The translations under genes and the position numbers were made by a program. The notes under the pieces are model-generated. The model worked only from the letters and a program-made list of their open reading frames with translations. It did not search any database and had not been told where the DNA came from. 64,000 bases of DNA from Paraburkholderia saeva (lineage in GTDB: Bacteria; Pseudomonadota; Gammaproteobacteria; Burkholderiales; Burkholderiaceae), in assembly GCF_907164555.1 (NCBI RefSeq), contig NZ_CAJQZC010000015.1:47297-111296 (forward strand), read 5' to 3'. Below are positions 35,998 to 45,619 of this stretch, piece by piece (the first letter of the stretch is position 1; each line of letters starts with the position of its first letter).

Positions 35998-36326
35998 CAA
36001 GCCTGCCAGCCGTGTGCGGCGCAGGTGTTGCCACACCGTCGTAGTCGAGGCGCCGACCGCGTCGAAGATCTCCGTCTGATTGCGGTCGCACTCAAAATGC
36101 AGCCGCAGCACTTCTCTGATTTTGCATATGCCCAGCCTGACATTCGCCGTCCGGCAGTCTCGACAAAATCGTCGTTCGTGGCACCGTTGACCCGCGCGCG
36201 CCCCCCATAATACTGTTCGCGATGGCGCGGAAACCCTGTTCTTTTTGCCGTGGACCCGGCATTCACGTTGCCGTGGAATCCGTGTTCTTTTTGCCCTGAA
36301 ACCCCTGTTCACTTTGGCGTGGAATA
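35998..36326 (-). pseudogene. IS21-type (IS408/IS1162-like) element remnant, end plus istA start
   Basis: On the minus strand KIREVLRLHFECDRNQTEIFDAVGASTTTVWQHLRRTRLAGL (about 36123-35998) is the DNA-binding start of an IstA transposase of the IS408 type. Upstream, TGTTCACTTTGGCGTGGAATA at 36306-36326 and further GTTC...TGGAAT repeats toward 36230 resemble the repeated end of those elements. The rest of istA and istB is gone. Its outer end is fused to the flippase gene. Confidence 0.7.
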
Positions 36327-37408
36327 TTCAGTTCCCGCCGCGCCAGCCAGACACCGGGCAACATCGGCAGCCAGAAGGTCAGCCCGCGGAGCAGGAGCGT
36401 CCCTGCCAATGCCGCCTCCACCGACACGCCAAGCAGGCTCAGCATACCTACCGAGGTGGCTTCGAAGGTCCCGAGGCCCACTGGAATCGGGCCAATCGTT
36501 GCTACCATTGATGCGATGGTGAAGCTAACGAAGACGACCCAGAGTTGCGGCGCTTTTCCGATCGCATTGAATGCCAGCCAGAGCGTGAAGGCATCAAGGA
36601 CGAAGATGGCCAACTGCAGCGCGACGGTTTGCAGAAGCAGGCGCGGGCTGCGCAGCAAATGGGTGGGCGCGTCGATCAGCTCCTGAAGGAGGGCGGTGCT
36701 GCCCAGGCATTTGCTGAGCCAGGCAATCGGCTTGCGCTTGCCCCACTGTTTCAGTCCCAGGACTGCAGTCGGGGCCGCGACCGTGACGACCACGAAAATC
36801 GCGACTCCGACGAAGAGCGGAAGGTTCATCCGATGTTGTAGCCACAGCACACTGGCGCTGGCGAGCACGACGATGAGATACGCGCCGTCGTACGACACGA
36901 GGCCGACCAGCATGGCTGCCATAGCAATCTCAGCCGGCACGTGCCGCCGGATCAGTCCGCGAACGACCAGCATTGTGCCGCTGATGCCGCCGCTCGGCAG
37001 AACCTGGTCGGTGAAGACCTTGGCTATCCCGAGCGGAACGAGCGTCCGCAACGATAGCGGATGTCCGGCGCGATATAACGCCCGATCCCATACACAGGCC
37101 GCACTGACATACGTTGCCGCCTGTACGAGGAGCGCGACGAGCAGCCAGCCCGGACGTGCCGATCGCGCAAGTTCAACCATCTTTTGCAGTGAGCCGAAGT
37201 GCAGCACGACAAGAATGACAGCGAGAAACGCAACCAGACCAACCGCCCAGAACAGGAGTGAATGTAGCCGTGACGCTTTGCCTGGCAGACCCGGTGCGAC
37301 GCGCACCAATCCTGTCCTGGTAGCGGGCGGTGGCCCTGACTGCGGCAGGAACGCATCATCGCGGGACGCGATACGCGGACGGACGGGGCGAACGTGTGGA
37401 ATGCTCAT
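36263..37408 (-). CDS. flippase-like domain membrane protein (YbhN/AglD type), C-terminus altered by IS end
   Basis: 381 aa, eight or so helices, of the lysylphosphatidylglycerol synthase TM/UPF0104 group. Family features are TDQVLPSGGISGTMLVVRGL and ATIGPIPVGLGTFEATSVGMLSLLGV. The bona fide protein appears to end around GVWLARREL. The last 21 residues, NIPRQSEQGFQGKKNTDSTAT, are encoded by the end of the IS408-like remnant, so an insertion has replaced the true tail. The core membrane domain looks complete. It follows the universal stress gene by 39 bases on the same strand. Confidence 0.8.
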   Translation of the reverse strand: MSIPHVRPVRPRIASRDDAFLPQSGPPPATRTGLVRVAPGLPGKASRLHSLLFWAVGLVAFLAVILVVLHFGSLQKMVELARSARPGWLLVALLVQAATYVSAACVWDRALYRAGHPLSLRTLVPLGIAKVFTDQVLPSGGISGTMLVVRGLIRRHVPAEIAMAAMLVGLVSYDGAYLIVVLASASVLWLQHRMNLPLFVGVAIFVVVTVAAPTAVLGLKQWGKRKPIAWLSKCLGSTALLQELIDAPTHLLRSPRLLLQTVALQLAIFVLDAFTLWLAFNAIGKAPQLWVVFVSFTIASMVATIGPIPVGLGTFEATSVGMLSLLGVSVEAALAGTLLLRGLTFWLPMLPGVWLARRELNIPRQSEQGFQGKKNTDSTAT

Positions 37409-37447
37409 CTCATGGAGACAGGAAGGCCAGACACGGTAACTTTACTG

Positions 37448-37951
37448 TTACAACGGCTCGTCCGCCGGTTCCCGGGCAGCCGCCGGCGTTGACGTTTGAC
37501 GACCGTGTTGACCTGGCACCAGCAGCACAGGACAACACGCGATACGTACGACGCGCTCGGCAACACTACCGAGAAAAAGCCGTCGAAACCCACGTCGACC
37601 ATGCGTGCCGAGCACGATGAGGTCTGCCGCGAATTCGTTCGCGGTGATCCGGATACGCTCAGCAATGTCCTCGCCGGCGTGATCCACCTCGACGATCCTG
37701 GGCGTGCCGGCTACGGCGGCGCGCTTCATCTCTGCCAATGCAGCTGCGGCGAGCCCGCGACCCGCCTCAAGACAAGCTTCGCGCAGGATCGAAGGGTCAT
37801 ACGCTAACGCATCGTAGGCCATTAGCGGATTGTCGACGACGTAGAGAGGCAGCAGTTGTGCACTGCTTTCGCGAGCGAGTTGCAATGCTGCTTCAAAGGC
37901 TTGCCTGGCCGTCTCACTGCCATCGATCGCTACCAGAATTCGTCTAAACAT
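37448..37951 (-). CDS. universal stress protein (UspA family)
   Basis: 167 aa. MFRRILVAIDGSETARQAFEAALQLA is the typical start, and the ATP-binding loop is visible as LGTHGRRGFRRLFLGSVAERVVRIACCPVLLV (G-2x-G-9x-G-S). An ATP-binding dimer is expected. The start at 37951 gives the standard N-terminus; the open frame continues upstream without homology. The palindrome at 38131-38144 lies about 180 bases upstream with a -10 hexamer at the fixed spacing, predicting a leader of about 145 bases. Confidence 0.92.
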   Translation of the reverse strand: MFRRILVAIDGSETARQAFEAALQLARESSAQLLPLYVVDNPLMAYDALAYDPSILREACLEAGRGLAAAALAEMKRAAVAGTPRIVEVDHAGEDIAERIRITANEFAADLIVLGTHGRRGFRRLFLGSVAERVVRIACCPVLLVPGQHGRQTSTPAAAREPADEPL

Positions 37952-38130
37952 ATTGACCTTGGGAAGGGCCTCCATTGGGTGCGGGACCGCAGCACATTTA
38001 CGGAGTAACCATGAGGGGAGAAGCTGGCGTGCGGAGAAGGTCCTGTCCCGCGCAGGCCGACGGCACGAGTATTCTGGAGTTGACCTCGCCGCAGTCACGG
38101 AAAGTGTGCTCGCAATCGTGACCGTAGTCG

Positions 38131-38144
38131 GTACGATGCCGTAC
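38131..38144 (-). promoter_or_regulatory. GTACGG palindrome with -10 element, universal stress gene promoter
   Basis: On the minus strand GTACGGCATCGTAC, 19 bases, GAG and CACACT (38103-38108). The hexamer equals that of the NRAMP promoter. I see no gene in 38145-38490. Confidence 0.65.
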
Positions 38145-38490
38145 GACGCATTTCGAAAGACCCTGAAGGATGTAACGGAAGATTCGATACGCGCTCCAGT
38201 TCGTCGAAGCGTCAGGCAATCTGGCGCCTCGTGCGCCATCGTGATTTATCCGACTCCTGAAATTGCCCCGATTTTCAATGACCGTGCGATCACGCGTCAG
38301 GTCGACGCGAAGCCCGTCCCGCAACGGCGCGTACAGATCAACTGCATGTGTGTGCACTCAGTTCCTGCCGAGCGTTTAAAGTGCCGGACAGGGTGTCCGA
38401 TCATCAACCTGAAACAGGTTTTCCCTTCTCGAGAGGATAGTTCCAAAAGTGGCGGCGGCCGGCCGGATCCGTCGTCCGGACCGTCTGGCG

Positions 38491-38670
38491 CTACTTCGCT
38501 GATTGCATGGCCATCGTATTCGCGGTTGCTTCAAGTGCGCTGAGGCGGGAGCTCACTACTTCCGCATGTAACTTGATCGCCTTGATCATAAATTGAACGT
38601 CCTCGTTCTCGCTTTTCGAGGCGAGGTCATCGAACTTTGCCCACAATTCCTTCATGGCTTCGGTGCTCAC
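38491..38670 (-). CDS. small helical hypothetical protein
   Basis: 59 aa starting at a GTG with AAGGAG five bases upstream, reading VSTEAMKELWAKFDDLASKS and ending ATANTMAMQSAK. It is amphipathic and largely helical, acidic in the first half, with no cysteine and no signal peptide. I do not recognise a family. The good ribosome site and composition support a real gene. It stands alone on the minus strand between the universal stress gene and the sensor kinase; no palindrome precedes it. The gap 38671-39008 holds no further gene. Confidence 0.6.
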   Translation of the reverse strand: MSTEAMKELWAKFDDLASKSENEDVQFMIKAIKLHAEVVSSRLSALEATANTMAMQSAK

Positions 38671-39008
38671 GGCTACTCCTTAAGAGGGTTATGCTGGGTG
38701 CGGCAATCTGGTTGTGCGCCTTCGGCGTGGTGTTCGCTCACTGAATGTGATGCCGGCAATACGCATTAGCGCAGCAACAGTCAAAGCTAAAAGAACTGGC
38801 TTGAGACCTGTCTATCTGGTGGGGCGGGAACTTGATGTGTTTGTTGAAATTGCATCGACTGGACCTTCAAGGAAGATTCTCGATCGGGGCGTCGGATGAC
38901 GATCTGTCGCTCTTGTCATTCGGCACTGTCGACCCGCCGTCCGGTTACGGAGGGCCGCACGGATGCCGGGCAAGCTCCAGACAGGACGGTCGCGCGGAAT
39001 TGCCGCCA

Positions 39009-39875
39009 TCATGCACGCTCACCTGCTACGCGTCGTTCGATCACGATGGGTAGCCGGAGTGTGAATTCGCTACCTGCACCTGCCCCGGCACTGGTCGCCG
39101 ATATGCTTCCTCCGTGTGACTCGGCGATGGCTTTCACGACGGCAAGACCCACTCCCAAACCGCCAGCACTCGCAGCGATCGTTCTGCTGGACTGAGCGAA
39201 AAGGTCGAATATATGTGGCAAAAGCGCTGCCGATATGCCAAGACCATTGTCCTTGACAGATACGACGAAGTCCTTTCCGTCTGAAAGTACATTCACCTCG
39301 ATGCTCCCACTTTCAGGCGTGTATTTCACCGCGTTATGCAGGAGGTTGTTGACGGCCTGTGCAAGACGGACCGGGTCGCCTTCAACGCGTAGCGTCCTGT
39401 CGGCAATCTGCACCATGAATGTCTGGCCACGTTTGGCCGTCGCCAGTCCAGCCGCGGCGAGTGGGGCGGCCAGAAACGAGACTACGTCGACGCGATCCTG
39501 GCTCATGCGAAGGGCGTCGCGCCCGATCCGGGTAGCGTCCATTAAATCCTCTGCGAGCCGGGCTATCTGTGCGATTTGTCTGTCGATCATGTCAACCGAC
39601 CGAAGCACTTCCGGTCGATCTGCCGACGCCCTGCGAATGAGTTGGGTAGCGAGCTGCAGAGGCGTGAGCGGCCCACGAAGCTCGTGCGCCACCATGGCTA
39701 GAACCTGATTCTTCAGTTTCGGTGCGCCGACATGGTCGCCCACCGGACGGGCCGCATTGAGGAGGACGACGGCCGGGCGCCGCAGGGGGTGTTCGATGAT
39801 TTCATCTGTCACTTCTGCACGGCATGCGTCGTGAGTGCCAACAGACCACCGGAAAGACGTTGAACGTACTGACAT
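39009..39875 (-). CDS. soluble sensor histidine kinase
   Basis: About 288 aa without membrane segments. The H-box is AMVAHELRGPLTPLQLATQLI (about residue 62), followed by LRVEGDPVRLAQAVNNLLHNAVKYTP (N-box), DNGLGI (G1) and GGLGVGLAVVKAIAESHGG (G2). The N-terminal 50 residues hold no recognisable sensor domain. No response regulator gene is adjacent. The start may be 39887 or 39875. A near-consensus GTACGG palindrome stands about 140 bases upstream. A broken relative is at 29600-29833. Confidence 0.87.
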   Translation of the reverse strand: MSVRSTSFRWSVGTHDACRAEVTDEIIEHPLRRPAVVLLNAARPVGDHVGAPKLKNQVLAMVAHELRGPLTPLQLATQLIRRASADRPEVLRSVDMIDRQIAQIARLAEDLMDATRIGRDALRMSQDRVDVVSFLAAPLAAAGLATAKRGQTFMVQIADRTLRVEGDPVRLAQAVNNLLHNAVKYTPESGSIEVNVLSDGKDFVVSVKDNGLGISAALLPHIFDLFAQSSRTIAASAGGLGVGLAVVKAIAESHGGSISATSAGAGAGSEFTLRLPIVIERRVAGERA

Positions 39876-40016
39876 GTTGATCCTCATGTCGCACCCTTCG
39901 GGCGCGATGCATCAGTAGCAGGCGATTCGCCAGTGCCTGCTTCGCGGGTGTGACCCGAAGGTCACTGCTATGAGCAGGTTGAAGTAGCACGATCCCACCT
40001 ACGTTGAGGTAAGTCT

Positions 40017-40030
40017 GTACGGTGGCGTTC
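40017..40030 (-). promoter_or_regulatory. GTACGG-type palindrome upstream of sensor kinase
   Basis: On the minus strand GAACGCCACCGTAC matches the consensus at 12 of 14 bases; GATCGT follows at the fixed spacing (39989-39994). The kinase may thus belong to the same regulon. Confidence 0.5.
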
Positions 40031-40163
40031 AAGTTAGTATCGCCGATAGATACTCATGCAGCTTTGCGCAAATATGGCGAGTGGTTTGCGGACGTCTGAT
40101 TCCGCCAACGGTCGTTGATCCCGATTGCGCTGCCGGTCCGGCCTGCTTTCAGGCCGGACCCCG

Positions 40164-40177
40164 GTACGGCACCGTAC
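40164..40177 (+). promoter_or_regulatory. GTACGG palindrome with -10 element, slipin promoter
   Basis: GTACGGCACCGTAC, 19 bases, GTG and CACCGT (40200-40205). The slipin ATG is 145 bases downstream of the palindrome end. Both this and the kinase palindrome lie in the same divergent region, 134 bases apart. Confidence 0.7.
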
Positions 40178-40321
40178 CGACTCCGATCTCAATGATGTGC
40201 ACCGTGTCTCCGAGGCCTTACGTTTTTAGTTTCGAGGCGCTTTCGACGCGGCTGCGTGAGACACGATCCTGTTCGATCGCTTTCACCGGTTGCGATCCTC
40301 CACAAGACGGGGTTAGCAACC

Positions 40322-41194
40322 ATGAATCCGATTACCTTGTTTCTGTCCGTTGCCTTTGTGCTGGCCGGCGCTGCGGCTGGCCAATGGCTCAGCATCTATC
40401 TGGCACCCCCCTTGATCATCATCGGCATCCTGACAGGACTGTCCGTGAGGGTGGCCAATGTGTGGGAGAAATTCGTGATCCTGCGGCTTGGCAAACTGCA
40501 GAGCGTCAAGGGCGCGGGATTTTTCATGATCATTCCGATGCTCGATCACGTTGTGGCAATCATCGATGAACGCATCCAGACCACGGCTTTCAATGCAGAA
40601 CAGGCACTGACCAAAGATACGGTGCCGGTCAATGTCGATGCGATCATCTTCTGGCATGTCGAGGACGCAAAAAAGGCGGCGCTCGCCATTACAGATTATC
40701 GCCAGGCCATCGATCGGGTATCTCAGACCACGCTGCGCGAATTAATCGGATCGTCGATGCTGGCCACACTGCTTTCGGATCGGGCGTACGCGGATTCCCA
40801 TCTAAGAGACGTGATTGGCAGCAAGACGGCTGAGTGGGGCATTGCGGTCGGTTCCGTGGAAATTCGAGACGTTGCGATTCCGGTCGCGCTGCAGGACGCG
40901 ATGTCCCGGCAGGCGCAGGCCGAGCGTGAAAAACAGGCACGCGTCATTCTCGGTTCCGCCGAAGCCGCGATCGCGGCGAATTTCGTCGAGGCAGCCCGCG
41001 TCTATCAAAACCAGCCAGGCGCGCTTCAACTTCGTGCGATGAACATCATTTACGAAACGACCAAGGAACGCGGGGCGACCATCCTCATGCCAACTTCCAT
41101 GGTTGACAGCCTGAATCCAGCGTTGGCGCTCGCGATCGCTGGGCACGATCTTGCGGGAGAGGCTTCAGTGAGTCCGCTCAAGACCGCAGCGTAG
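40322..41194 (+). CDS. slipin family protein (SPFH/stomatin)
   Basis: 290 aa. Two N-terminal hydrophobic stretches (MNPITLFLSVAFVLAGAAAG and APPLIIIGILTGLSV) anchor it in the membrane. The SPFH domain follows (VILRLGKLQSVKGAGFFMIIPMLDHVVAIIDERIQTT, VPVNVDAIIFWHVEDAKKA), then a helical segment with ALQDAMSRQAQAEREKQARVILGSAEA. Slipins form ring or scaffold assemblies that organise membrane microdomains. The start at 40322 gives the family N-terminus. Two decayed slipin fragments are elsewhere in the window. Confidence 0.9.
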   Translation: MNPITLFLSVAFVLAGAAAGQWLSIYLAPPLIIIGILTGLSVRVANVWEKFVILRLGKLQSVKGAGFFMIIPMLDHVVAIIDERIQTTAFNAEQALTKDTVPVNVDAIIFWHVEDAKKAALAITDYRQAIDRVSQTTLRELIGSSMLATLLSDRAYADSHLRDVIGSKTAEWGIAVGSVEIRDVAIPVALQDAMSRQAQAEREKQARVILGSAEAAIAANFVEAARVYQNQPGALQLRAMNIIYETTKERGATILMPTSMVDSLNPALALAIAGHDLAGEASVSPLKTAA

Positions 41195-41313
41195 ACGGAC
41201 CGGCGATGGTGACACCGATTCATGAAACGACAGTTCGACGTGTGCGTTGATCCGGCGGTAGCGTCGCGCGCAGGCATTGCTGTCGTGAATTGCGATGCCC
41301 CCTGGAGACAGTG

Positions 41314-42981
41314 ATGAACCTCAGTCCTCTCGCCGGCAAGCCGGCGCCCCTGGCGATGCTGGTCAACGTCCCACGGCTCGTGACGGCGTATTACACGGAT
41401 AAGCCGGACCCTGCGATCCCGGCGCAACGCGTCGCGTTCGGCACATCCGGGCACCGCGGCTCAGCGTTTGTGCGCAGCTTCAATGAGTGGCATGTGCTGG
41501 CCATCACGCAGGCCGTCTGCCATTACCGGAAGCAGCAGGGTATCGACGGTCCGCTCTTTATCGGTATCGACACGCATGCACTATCGGAACCAGCTTATGC
41601 AAGCGCACTCGAGGTGCTGGCCGCCAACGGCGTCGAAGTCATGATCGCGCAAAACGGCGAATACACGCCCACGCCCGCGGTGTCGCACGCCATCCTTGCA
41701 TACAATCGCGGCCGCACTGCGGGTCTCGCAGACGGCATCGTCATGACGCCGTCGCACAATCCGCCGGAAAGCGGAGGTTTCAAATACAACCCGCCTAACG
41801 GTGGGCCCGCCGACGAGACGGTAACCGGCTGGATCGAAAAAGCGGCGAACGGATTGCTCGAAAGCAGGCTTGATGGTCTGCTGCGCGTATGTTTGCCAAA
41901 AGCACTGCGCGCCACGACGACACACCGGCATGACTTCCTCAACGCTTACGTCGGCGATCTTGTCAACGTCATCGATATGAATGTGACGCGTGGCGCGACA
42001 ATCCGCCTTGGCGTCGATCCGCTTGGCGGAGCCGGCGTGCACTACTGGGGGCCGATTGCCGAACGCTATGGCCTGAATCTCACTGTGGTAAACAACGAGG
42101 TCGATCCAACCTTCCGCTTTATGAGCGTCGATTGGGATGGGCAGATTCGCATGGATCCATCGTCGCCGTATGCGATGCAGACGCTGATCAACCAGAAAGA
42201 TCGCTTCGACGTGGCCTTTGCTTGCGACACCGATCACGATCGCCATGGCATCGTTACCCGGCAAGAAGGGCTGCTGCCACCGAATCACTATCTCGCGGTC
42301 CTCGTTCACTATTTGTATACCCATCGCCCGCTGTGGCGCGCTCAGGCGGCGGTGGGCAAAACCATTGTCAGCAGTCAGATGATCGATCGGGTGGCGGAAA
42401 AACTCGGCCGCCCGCTTTACGAAGCGCCAGTGGGCTTCAAATGGTTTGTCGGTGGGCTGCTCGACGGCTCGCTGGGTTTCGCCGGTGAAGAGAGCGCGGG
42501 CGCCAGTTGTCTGCGGCTCGACGGTACGGCATGGAGCACCGACAAGGACGGTATCGTGCCTGCGTTGCTTGCAGCCGAAATCACGACCCGCACAGGCCGG
42601 GATCCCGCTGAAATCTACCGGGATCTGACCCGGCGGCTGGGCGAGCCGGTCGAACGTCGCGTACAGGCGTCGGCTACAGCGCCGCAACGCGCGCTGCTTG
42701 CCCGGCTCTCGCCCGCGCAGTTTCGCCACACTGAGCTTGCCGGTGAACAAATCGAGCAGGTGCTCGACCGGGCGCCTGGCAACGGCGCGGCCATTGGTGG
42801 CATCAAGGTGGTCACGAAGAACGGATGGTTTGCGGCCCGCCCATCAGGCACCGAAGATATCTACAAGATCTATGCGGAGAGCTTCCGCGGCGAGGATCAC
42901 CTGTCACGCATCGTCGACGAGGCTGAGGCCCTGGTCGACAGCACGCTTGAGGCAGAGGCCGCCGCGGATGATGGCGCGTAG
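41314..42981 (+). CDS. pgm: phosphoglucomutase (alpha-D-glucose phosphate-specific)
   Basis: 555 aa, the usual length for bacterial Pgm. It interconverts glucose-1-phosphate and glucose-6-phosphate. The phosphoserine loop is MTPSHNPPESGGFKYNPPNGGPAD, the metal loop is DTDHDRHGI, the sugar-binding loop is GEESAGASCL, and the phosphate-binding loop is ARPSGTEDIYKIYAESF. GGAG lies a few bases before the ATG. In this setting it may feed glycogen or trehalose storage under stress. Confidence 0.94.
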   Translation: MNLSPLAGKPAPLAMLVNVPRLVTAYYTDKPDPAIPAQRVAFGTSGHRGSAFVRSFNEWHVLAITQAVCHYRKQQGIDGPLFIGIDTHALSEPAYASALEVLAANGVEVMIAQNGEYTPTPAVSHAILAYNRGRTAGLADGIVMTPSHNPPESGGFKYNPPNGGPADETVTGWIEKAANGLLESRLDGLLRVCLPKALRATTTHRHDFLNAYVGDLVNVIDMNVTRGATIRLGVDPLGGAGVHYWGPIAERYGLNLTVVNNEVDPTFRFMSVDWDGQIRMDPSSPYAMQTLINQKDRFDVAFACDTDHDRHGIVTRQEGLLPPNHYLAVLVHYLYTHRPLWRAQAAVGKTIVSSQMIDRVAEKLGRPLYEAPVGFKWFVGGLLDGSLGFAGEESAGASCLRLDGTAWSTDKDGIVPALLAAEITTRTGRDPAEIYRDLTRRLGEPVERRVQASATAPQRALLARLSPAQFRHTELAGEQIEQVLDRAPGNGAAIGGIKVVTKNGWFAARPSGTEDIYKIYAESFRGEDHLSRIVDEAEALVDSTLEAEAAADDGA

Positions 42982-43013
42982 GGATACGTTGCTCGCAACC
43001 TGAAGCGAAGTCG

Positions 43014-43035
43014 GTACGAATGCAAGCCGCCGTAC
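43014..43035. promoter_or_regulatory. widely spaced GTACG / CCGTAC half-sites upstream of P-type ATPase
   Basis: GTACG at 43014-43018 and CCGTAC at 43030-43035 resemble the two arms of the island palindrome but are eight bases further apart. No good -10 hexamer stands at the fixed spacing. It may be a degenerate or independent site. Confidence 0.25.
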
Positions 43036-43155
43036 CGATTCCCCCGACGCTAACGTTCAGACGCAGGCAGCGAGTCGCTTTAGTTACCGATAAGTAAAAA
43101 CGGAGAGACGCACTGGCCGCTTTAGCTGGTGTCTGTGCACACAGGAGAACACCCC

Positions 43156-45528
43156 ATGACCCCGGCGACGGCGATAGCGCCACCTACCGCAACCGATACC
43201 GCGAGCTCACCCGTGGCTCCGGCTGTGGGCGGACTGAGCAGTGCTGAAGCTCGCCGCAGGCTGGCGGCGTCCGGTTCGAACGCAATGCCGGATACCTCCG
43301 CGCACCCGTTGCGCAGAGCATTCGGGAAGTTTTGGGCGCCGGTGCCGTGGATGCTGGAAGCGGCCATCGTGCTGGAGTGCATATCTGGGAAATTCGTCGA
43401 GGCAGGAATCATTGCGGGACTCCTCGTGTTTAACGCAGCGCTCGGACTCGTTCAGGAGAGTCGCGCCCAGGCGACGTTGAATGCGCTGAAATCTCGCCTT
43501 GCGCTTAACGCTTCGGTGCAGCGCGACGGCGTGTGGTCGATCGTCCCGGCTACGGATCTGGTACCGGGCGATGTGGTCAAGCTGTCGCTGGGCGGCGTGG
43601 TCGCGGCGGACATGAGGCTCGTCTCGGGCAACGCGCTACTGGATCACTCGATGCTGACCGGCGAATCGGTGCCGGTCGAAGCCGCGGCAGGCGCGCAGAC
43701 ATTTGCCGGTGCGCTGGTACGGCGCGGCGAGGCGGTGGCGGTGGTGACGGCGACGGGCGTCCGCACGCGCTTTGGTCGCACGGCCGAACTGATTCGCACC
43801 GCACATGTGGTGAGTTCGCAGCAGAAAGCGGTAATGCTTGTCGTGCGCAATCTGGCGATTTTTAGCAGCGTCGTCATCGCGATGTTGTTTGCCTGCGCGC
43901 TGTATCTTCACTTGCCCCTATCCGATATCGTGCCGCTCGTGTTGACGGCCGTGCTTGCGTCAATTCCAGTCGCGTTGCCGGCCACGTTCACGCTATCGGC
44001 CGCACTCGGCGCGCGCGCCCTGGCAGGGCACGGCGTACTGTCGACGCGCCTCACCGCCGTGGACGAGGCCGGCACCATGGACGTACTGTGCGCCGACAAG
44101 ACGGGCACGCTGACGCGCAACGCGCTGACCGTCATGACTGTGCAGCCGATGCCTGGCTTCGATAGCCAGCATGTGTTGACGCTCGCGGCGCTAGCGAGCG
44201 CGGAAGGGGGCCAGGATCCAGTCGATACAGCGATTCGCGCAGCGGCGACAGTCGCGGTCGACTCCGACGCGCCCGAACTGGTCCGGTTCACCGCCTTCGA
44301 TCCTGCGAAGAAGATGTCCGAAGCGAGCGCGACCGATATCTCTGGCGGCGCGCTGCATATCGTGAAAGGCGCCTTCGCGGTCGTGGCAGCGCTTGCAGAG
44401 CCGTCTCCGAGCGCGGTAGCGTTGGCCAGCGAACTCGAGGGGAACGGCTTTCGGGTGCTCGCCGTTGCAGCCGGCACGCCGGTGGCGCTCAAGCTGGCCG
44501 GACTCATTGCACTGAGCGACCCGCCGCGCGACGATTCGGCTCAACTCATCGCAGAGTTGCACGGTCTCGGCGTGCTCGCTGTGATGGTAACGGGCGACGC
44601 GCCAGCGACTGCGGCCATCGTCGCCCATGCGGTCGGTCTCGATGGCGCAATCTGTCCGCCGGGTCCGATTCCTGACGGCATAACGCCGGAAGCATTCGCA
44701 GTGTTCGCCGGGGTGCTCCCGGAGGACAAATACAAACTTGTCAAGGCATTCCAGCAGTGCGGCCACATTGTCGCCATGTGCGGCGACGGGGCCAACGATG
44801 CGCCCGCGCTACGCCAGGCGCAAATCGGCGTCGCGGTGTCGACGGCGACGGACGTCGCCAAATCCGCTGCCGGGATGGTGCTGACCGAACCCGGGCTCGG
44901 CGGCATCGTGGCCGCGGTGAAAGAAGGCCGTGTGACGTTCCAGCGCATCCTCACGTATACGTTGAATTCGATTATCAAGAAGATCGTGACTGCGCTTCTG
45001 CTGGTGTTCGGCCTCATCATGACCGGCCATGCAATCCTGACCCCGTTGTTGATGGTGATTCTGATGATCGCTGGCGATTTTCTTGCCATGTCGCTCACGA
45101 CGGACAACGTGCATCCTTCGCCTTCGCCCAATGTTTGGCGAATCGGCAACCTGACGATTGCGGGTGTAATCATCGGCATCGCCTTGCTGGCGTTCTGCAC
45201 CGGCGCGCTGGCAATCGGCAGGTATGTGCTGGACCTGAGCGCCGGCGCACTGCAGACGTTAACGTTCCTGGTCCTTGTCTTCGGGAGTCAGGCGACACTG
45301 TATGCGATTCGTCAACGCCGGCGACGGTGGGGTTCCCGTCCCAGTCTCTGGCTGTTTGCGTCGTCGGTTACGGATGTCGTGATCGCCGTAATCCTGGCCG
45401 CCTGCGGGATCGCGATGACGTCGCTGCCGCTCGCTGTGATAGCGGGGCTGCTTGCCGCAGCAGTGGTATTTTCAGTCGTGCTGGACGCAATCAAGATACC
45501 CCTCTTCGCTCATCTGAGGATCACGTAG
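43156..45528 (+). CDS. plasma-membrane proton-efflux P-type ATPase
   Basis: 790 aa of the P3A (H+-ATPase) class. Features in order: actuator loop LDHSMLTGESVPVEA, the phosphorylation site CADKTGTLTRN, nucleotide-binding KGAFAVV, MVTGDAPATAAIVAHAVGL, and the hinge MCGDGANDAPALRQAQIGVAVSTATDVAKSAAG. Ten membrane helices are expected. The N-terminus is short and has no metal-binding CxxC. It would pump protons out at the expense of ATP, for example for pH homeostasis under low-energy or acid stress. AGGAG lies before the ATG at 43156; an upstream in-frame ATG at 43129 is less likely. Confidence 0.9.
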   Translation: MTPATAIAPPTATDTASSPVAPAVGGLSSAEARRRLAASGSNAMPDTSAHPLRRAFGKFWAPVPWMLEAAIVLECISGKFVEAGIIAGLLVFNAALGLVQESRAQATLNALKSRLALNASVQRDGVWSIVPATDLVPGDVVKLSLGGVVAADMRLVSGNALLDHSMLTGESVPVEAAAGAQTFAGALVRRGEAVAVVTATGVRTRFGRTAELIRTAHVVSSQQKAVMLVVRNLAIFSSVVIAMLFACALYLHLPLSDIVPLVLTAVLASIPVALPATFTLSAALGARALAGHGVLSTRLTAVDEAGTMDVLCADKTGTLTRNALTVMTVQPMPGFDSQHVLTLAALASAEGGQDPVDTAIRAAATVAVDSDAPELVRFTAFDPAKKMSEASATDISGGALHIVKGAFAVVAALAEPSPSAVALASELEGNGFRVLAVAAGTPVALKLAGLIALSDPPRDDSAQLIAELHGLGVLAVMVTGDAPATAAIVAHAVGLDGAICPPGPIPDGITPEAFAVFAGVLPEDKYKLVKAFQQCGHIVAMCGDGANDAPALRQAQIGVAVSTATDVAKSAAGMVLTEPGLGGIVAAVKEGRVTFQRILTYTLNSIIKKIVTALLLVFGLIMTGHAILTPLLMVILMIAGDFLAMSLTTDNVHPSPSPNVWRIGNLTIAGVIIGIALLAFCTGALAIGRYVLDLSAGALQTLTFLVLVFGSQATLYAIRQRRRRWGSRPSLWLFASSVTDVVIAVILAACGIAMTSLPLAVIAGLLAAAVVFSVVLDAIKIPLFAHLRIT

Positions 45529-45619
45529 AACGCGTGATATTGCTCCCGTCGATACCGGGACTCCGGATCGATTGGCCGCGACGGATGCGGCAGGCAAGGA
45601 AGGTGCGATCAAACATGTG

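Noticed and set aside
43014..43035. GTACG and CCGTAC arms upstream of the proton ATPase as a true operator
   Set aside because: The arms are eight bases too far apart and the -10 at the fixed spacing is missing; listed only as a low-confidence site.
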